Shown piece by piece: positions 6,749 through 6,801 of a stretch of 6,801 nucleotides of DNA. Made by a program: the position numbers and the translations under genes. The stretch comes from Chloroflexota bacterium. GTDB lineage: Bacteria; Chloroflexota; Limnocylindria; P2-11E. Where the stretch lies: the NCBI GenBank assembly GCA_005889445.1, contig VBGS01000159.1, positions 1 to 6,801 of the forward strand. The letters are read 5' to 3'. The notes beneath the pieces were generated by a model. It was not told the origin of the DNA. It searched no databases and was given only the letters and a program-made list of their open reading frames with translations. Every line of letters begins with the position of its first letter. Position 1 is the first letter of the stretch.

Positions 6749-6801
6749 TGCGGCCCGGCCAGCCTAGGTCCGGGCTTCGCTCGTTCGGTATCGACCGGGT
6801 G

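Noticed and set aside
6749..6801. Possible regulatory site upstream of the cyclase gene
   Set aside because: Only 53 bp remain before the window edge. Apart from a weak TAGGCT hexamer I see no -35 element, operator repeat or ribosome binding site that merits its own feature.

Overview
This GC-rich window holds five protein-coding genes packed almost without gaps. No tRNA, rRNA, CRISPR array or mobile element is visible. The base composition, the near absence of Shine-Dalgarno motifs and the gene types (GH57, a GT4-like glycosyltransferase, a cyclase-STAND-TPR regulator) suggest an environmental bacterium, perhaps in Chloroflexota. That placement is a guess from gene style, because no taxonomic marker was tested.

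Layout: the end of a glycoside hydrolase family 57 gene (1-250, +) overlaps a class I SAM-dependent methyltransferase gene (234-980, +). The methyltransferase frame contains two consecutive in-frame UGA codons (564-569) and then continues with recognisable methyltransferase sequence to a TAG at 980. Its stop overlaps the stop of a convergent glycosyltransferase gene (977-2227, -). A 29-bp divergent intergenic region separates the glycosyltransferase from seryl-tRNA synthetase serS (2257-3519, +). serS is convergent, with a 20-bp gap, to a very large regulator gene on the minus strand (6748-3540). That gene encodes a zinc ribbon, a class III nucleotide cyclase domain, a STAND/AAA ATPase and TPR repeats, and carries one apparent -1 frameshift near its 3' end.

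The main result is the methyltransferase. The tandem UGA falls in the loop after beta strand 4, next to the SAM site. Starting 10 nt after the second UGA is a perfect 7-bp hairpin with a GGUCG loop, whose first loop base lies 17 nt downstream. That geometry and loop resemble a bacterial SECIS element, the signal for selenocysteine insertion. The simplest reading is a selenoprotein methyltransferase with a vicinal Sec-Sec pair at residues 111-112. A degraded gene is the main alternative. The selenocysteine machinery genes (selA, selB, selC, selD) are not in the window, so the rest of the genome must decide.

The genes do not form one obvious pathway. The GH57 and methyltransferase genes probably share a transcript. 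The glycosyltransferase and GH57 may both act on alpha-glucans or other polysaccharides. serS is housekeeping, though SerRS is also the enzyme that first charges tRNA-Sec with serine.
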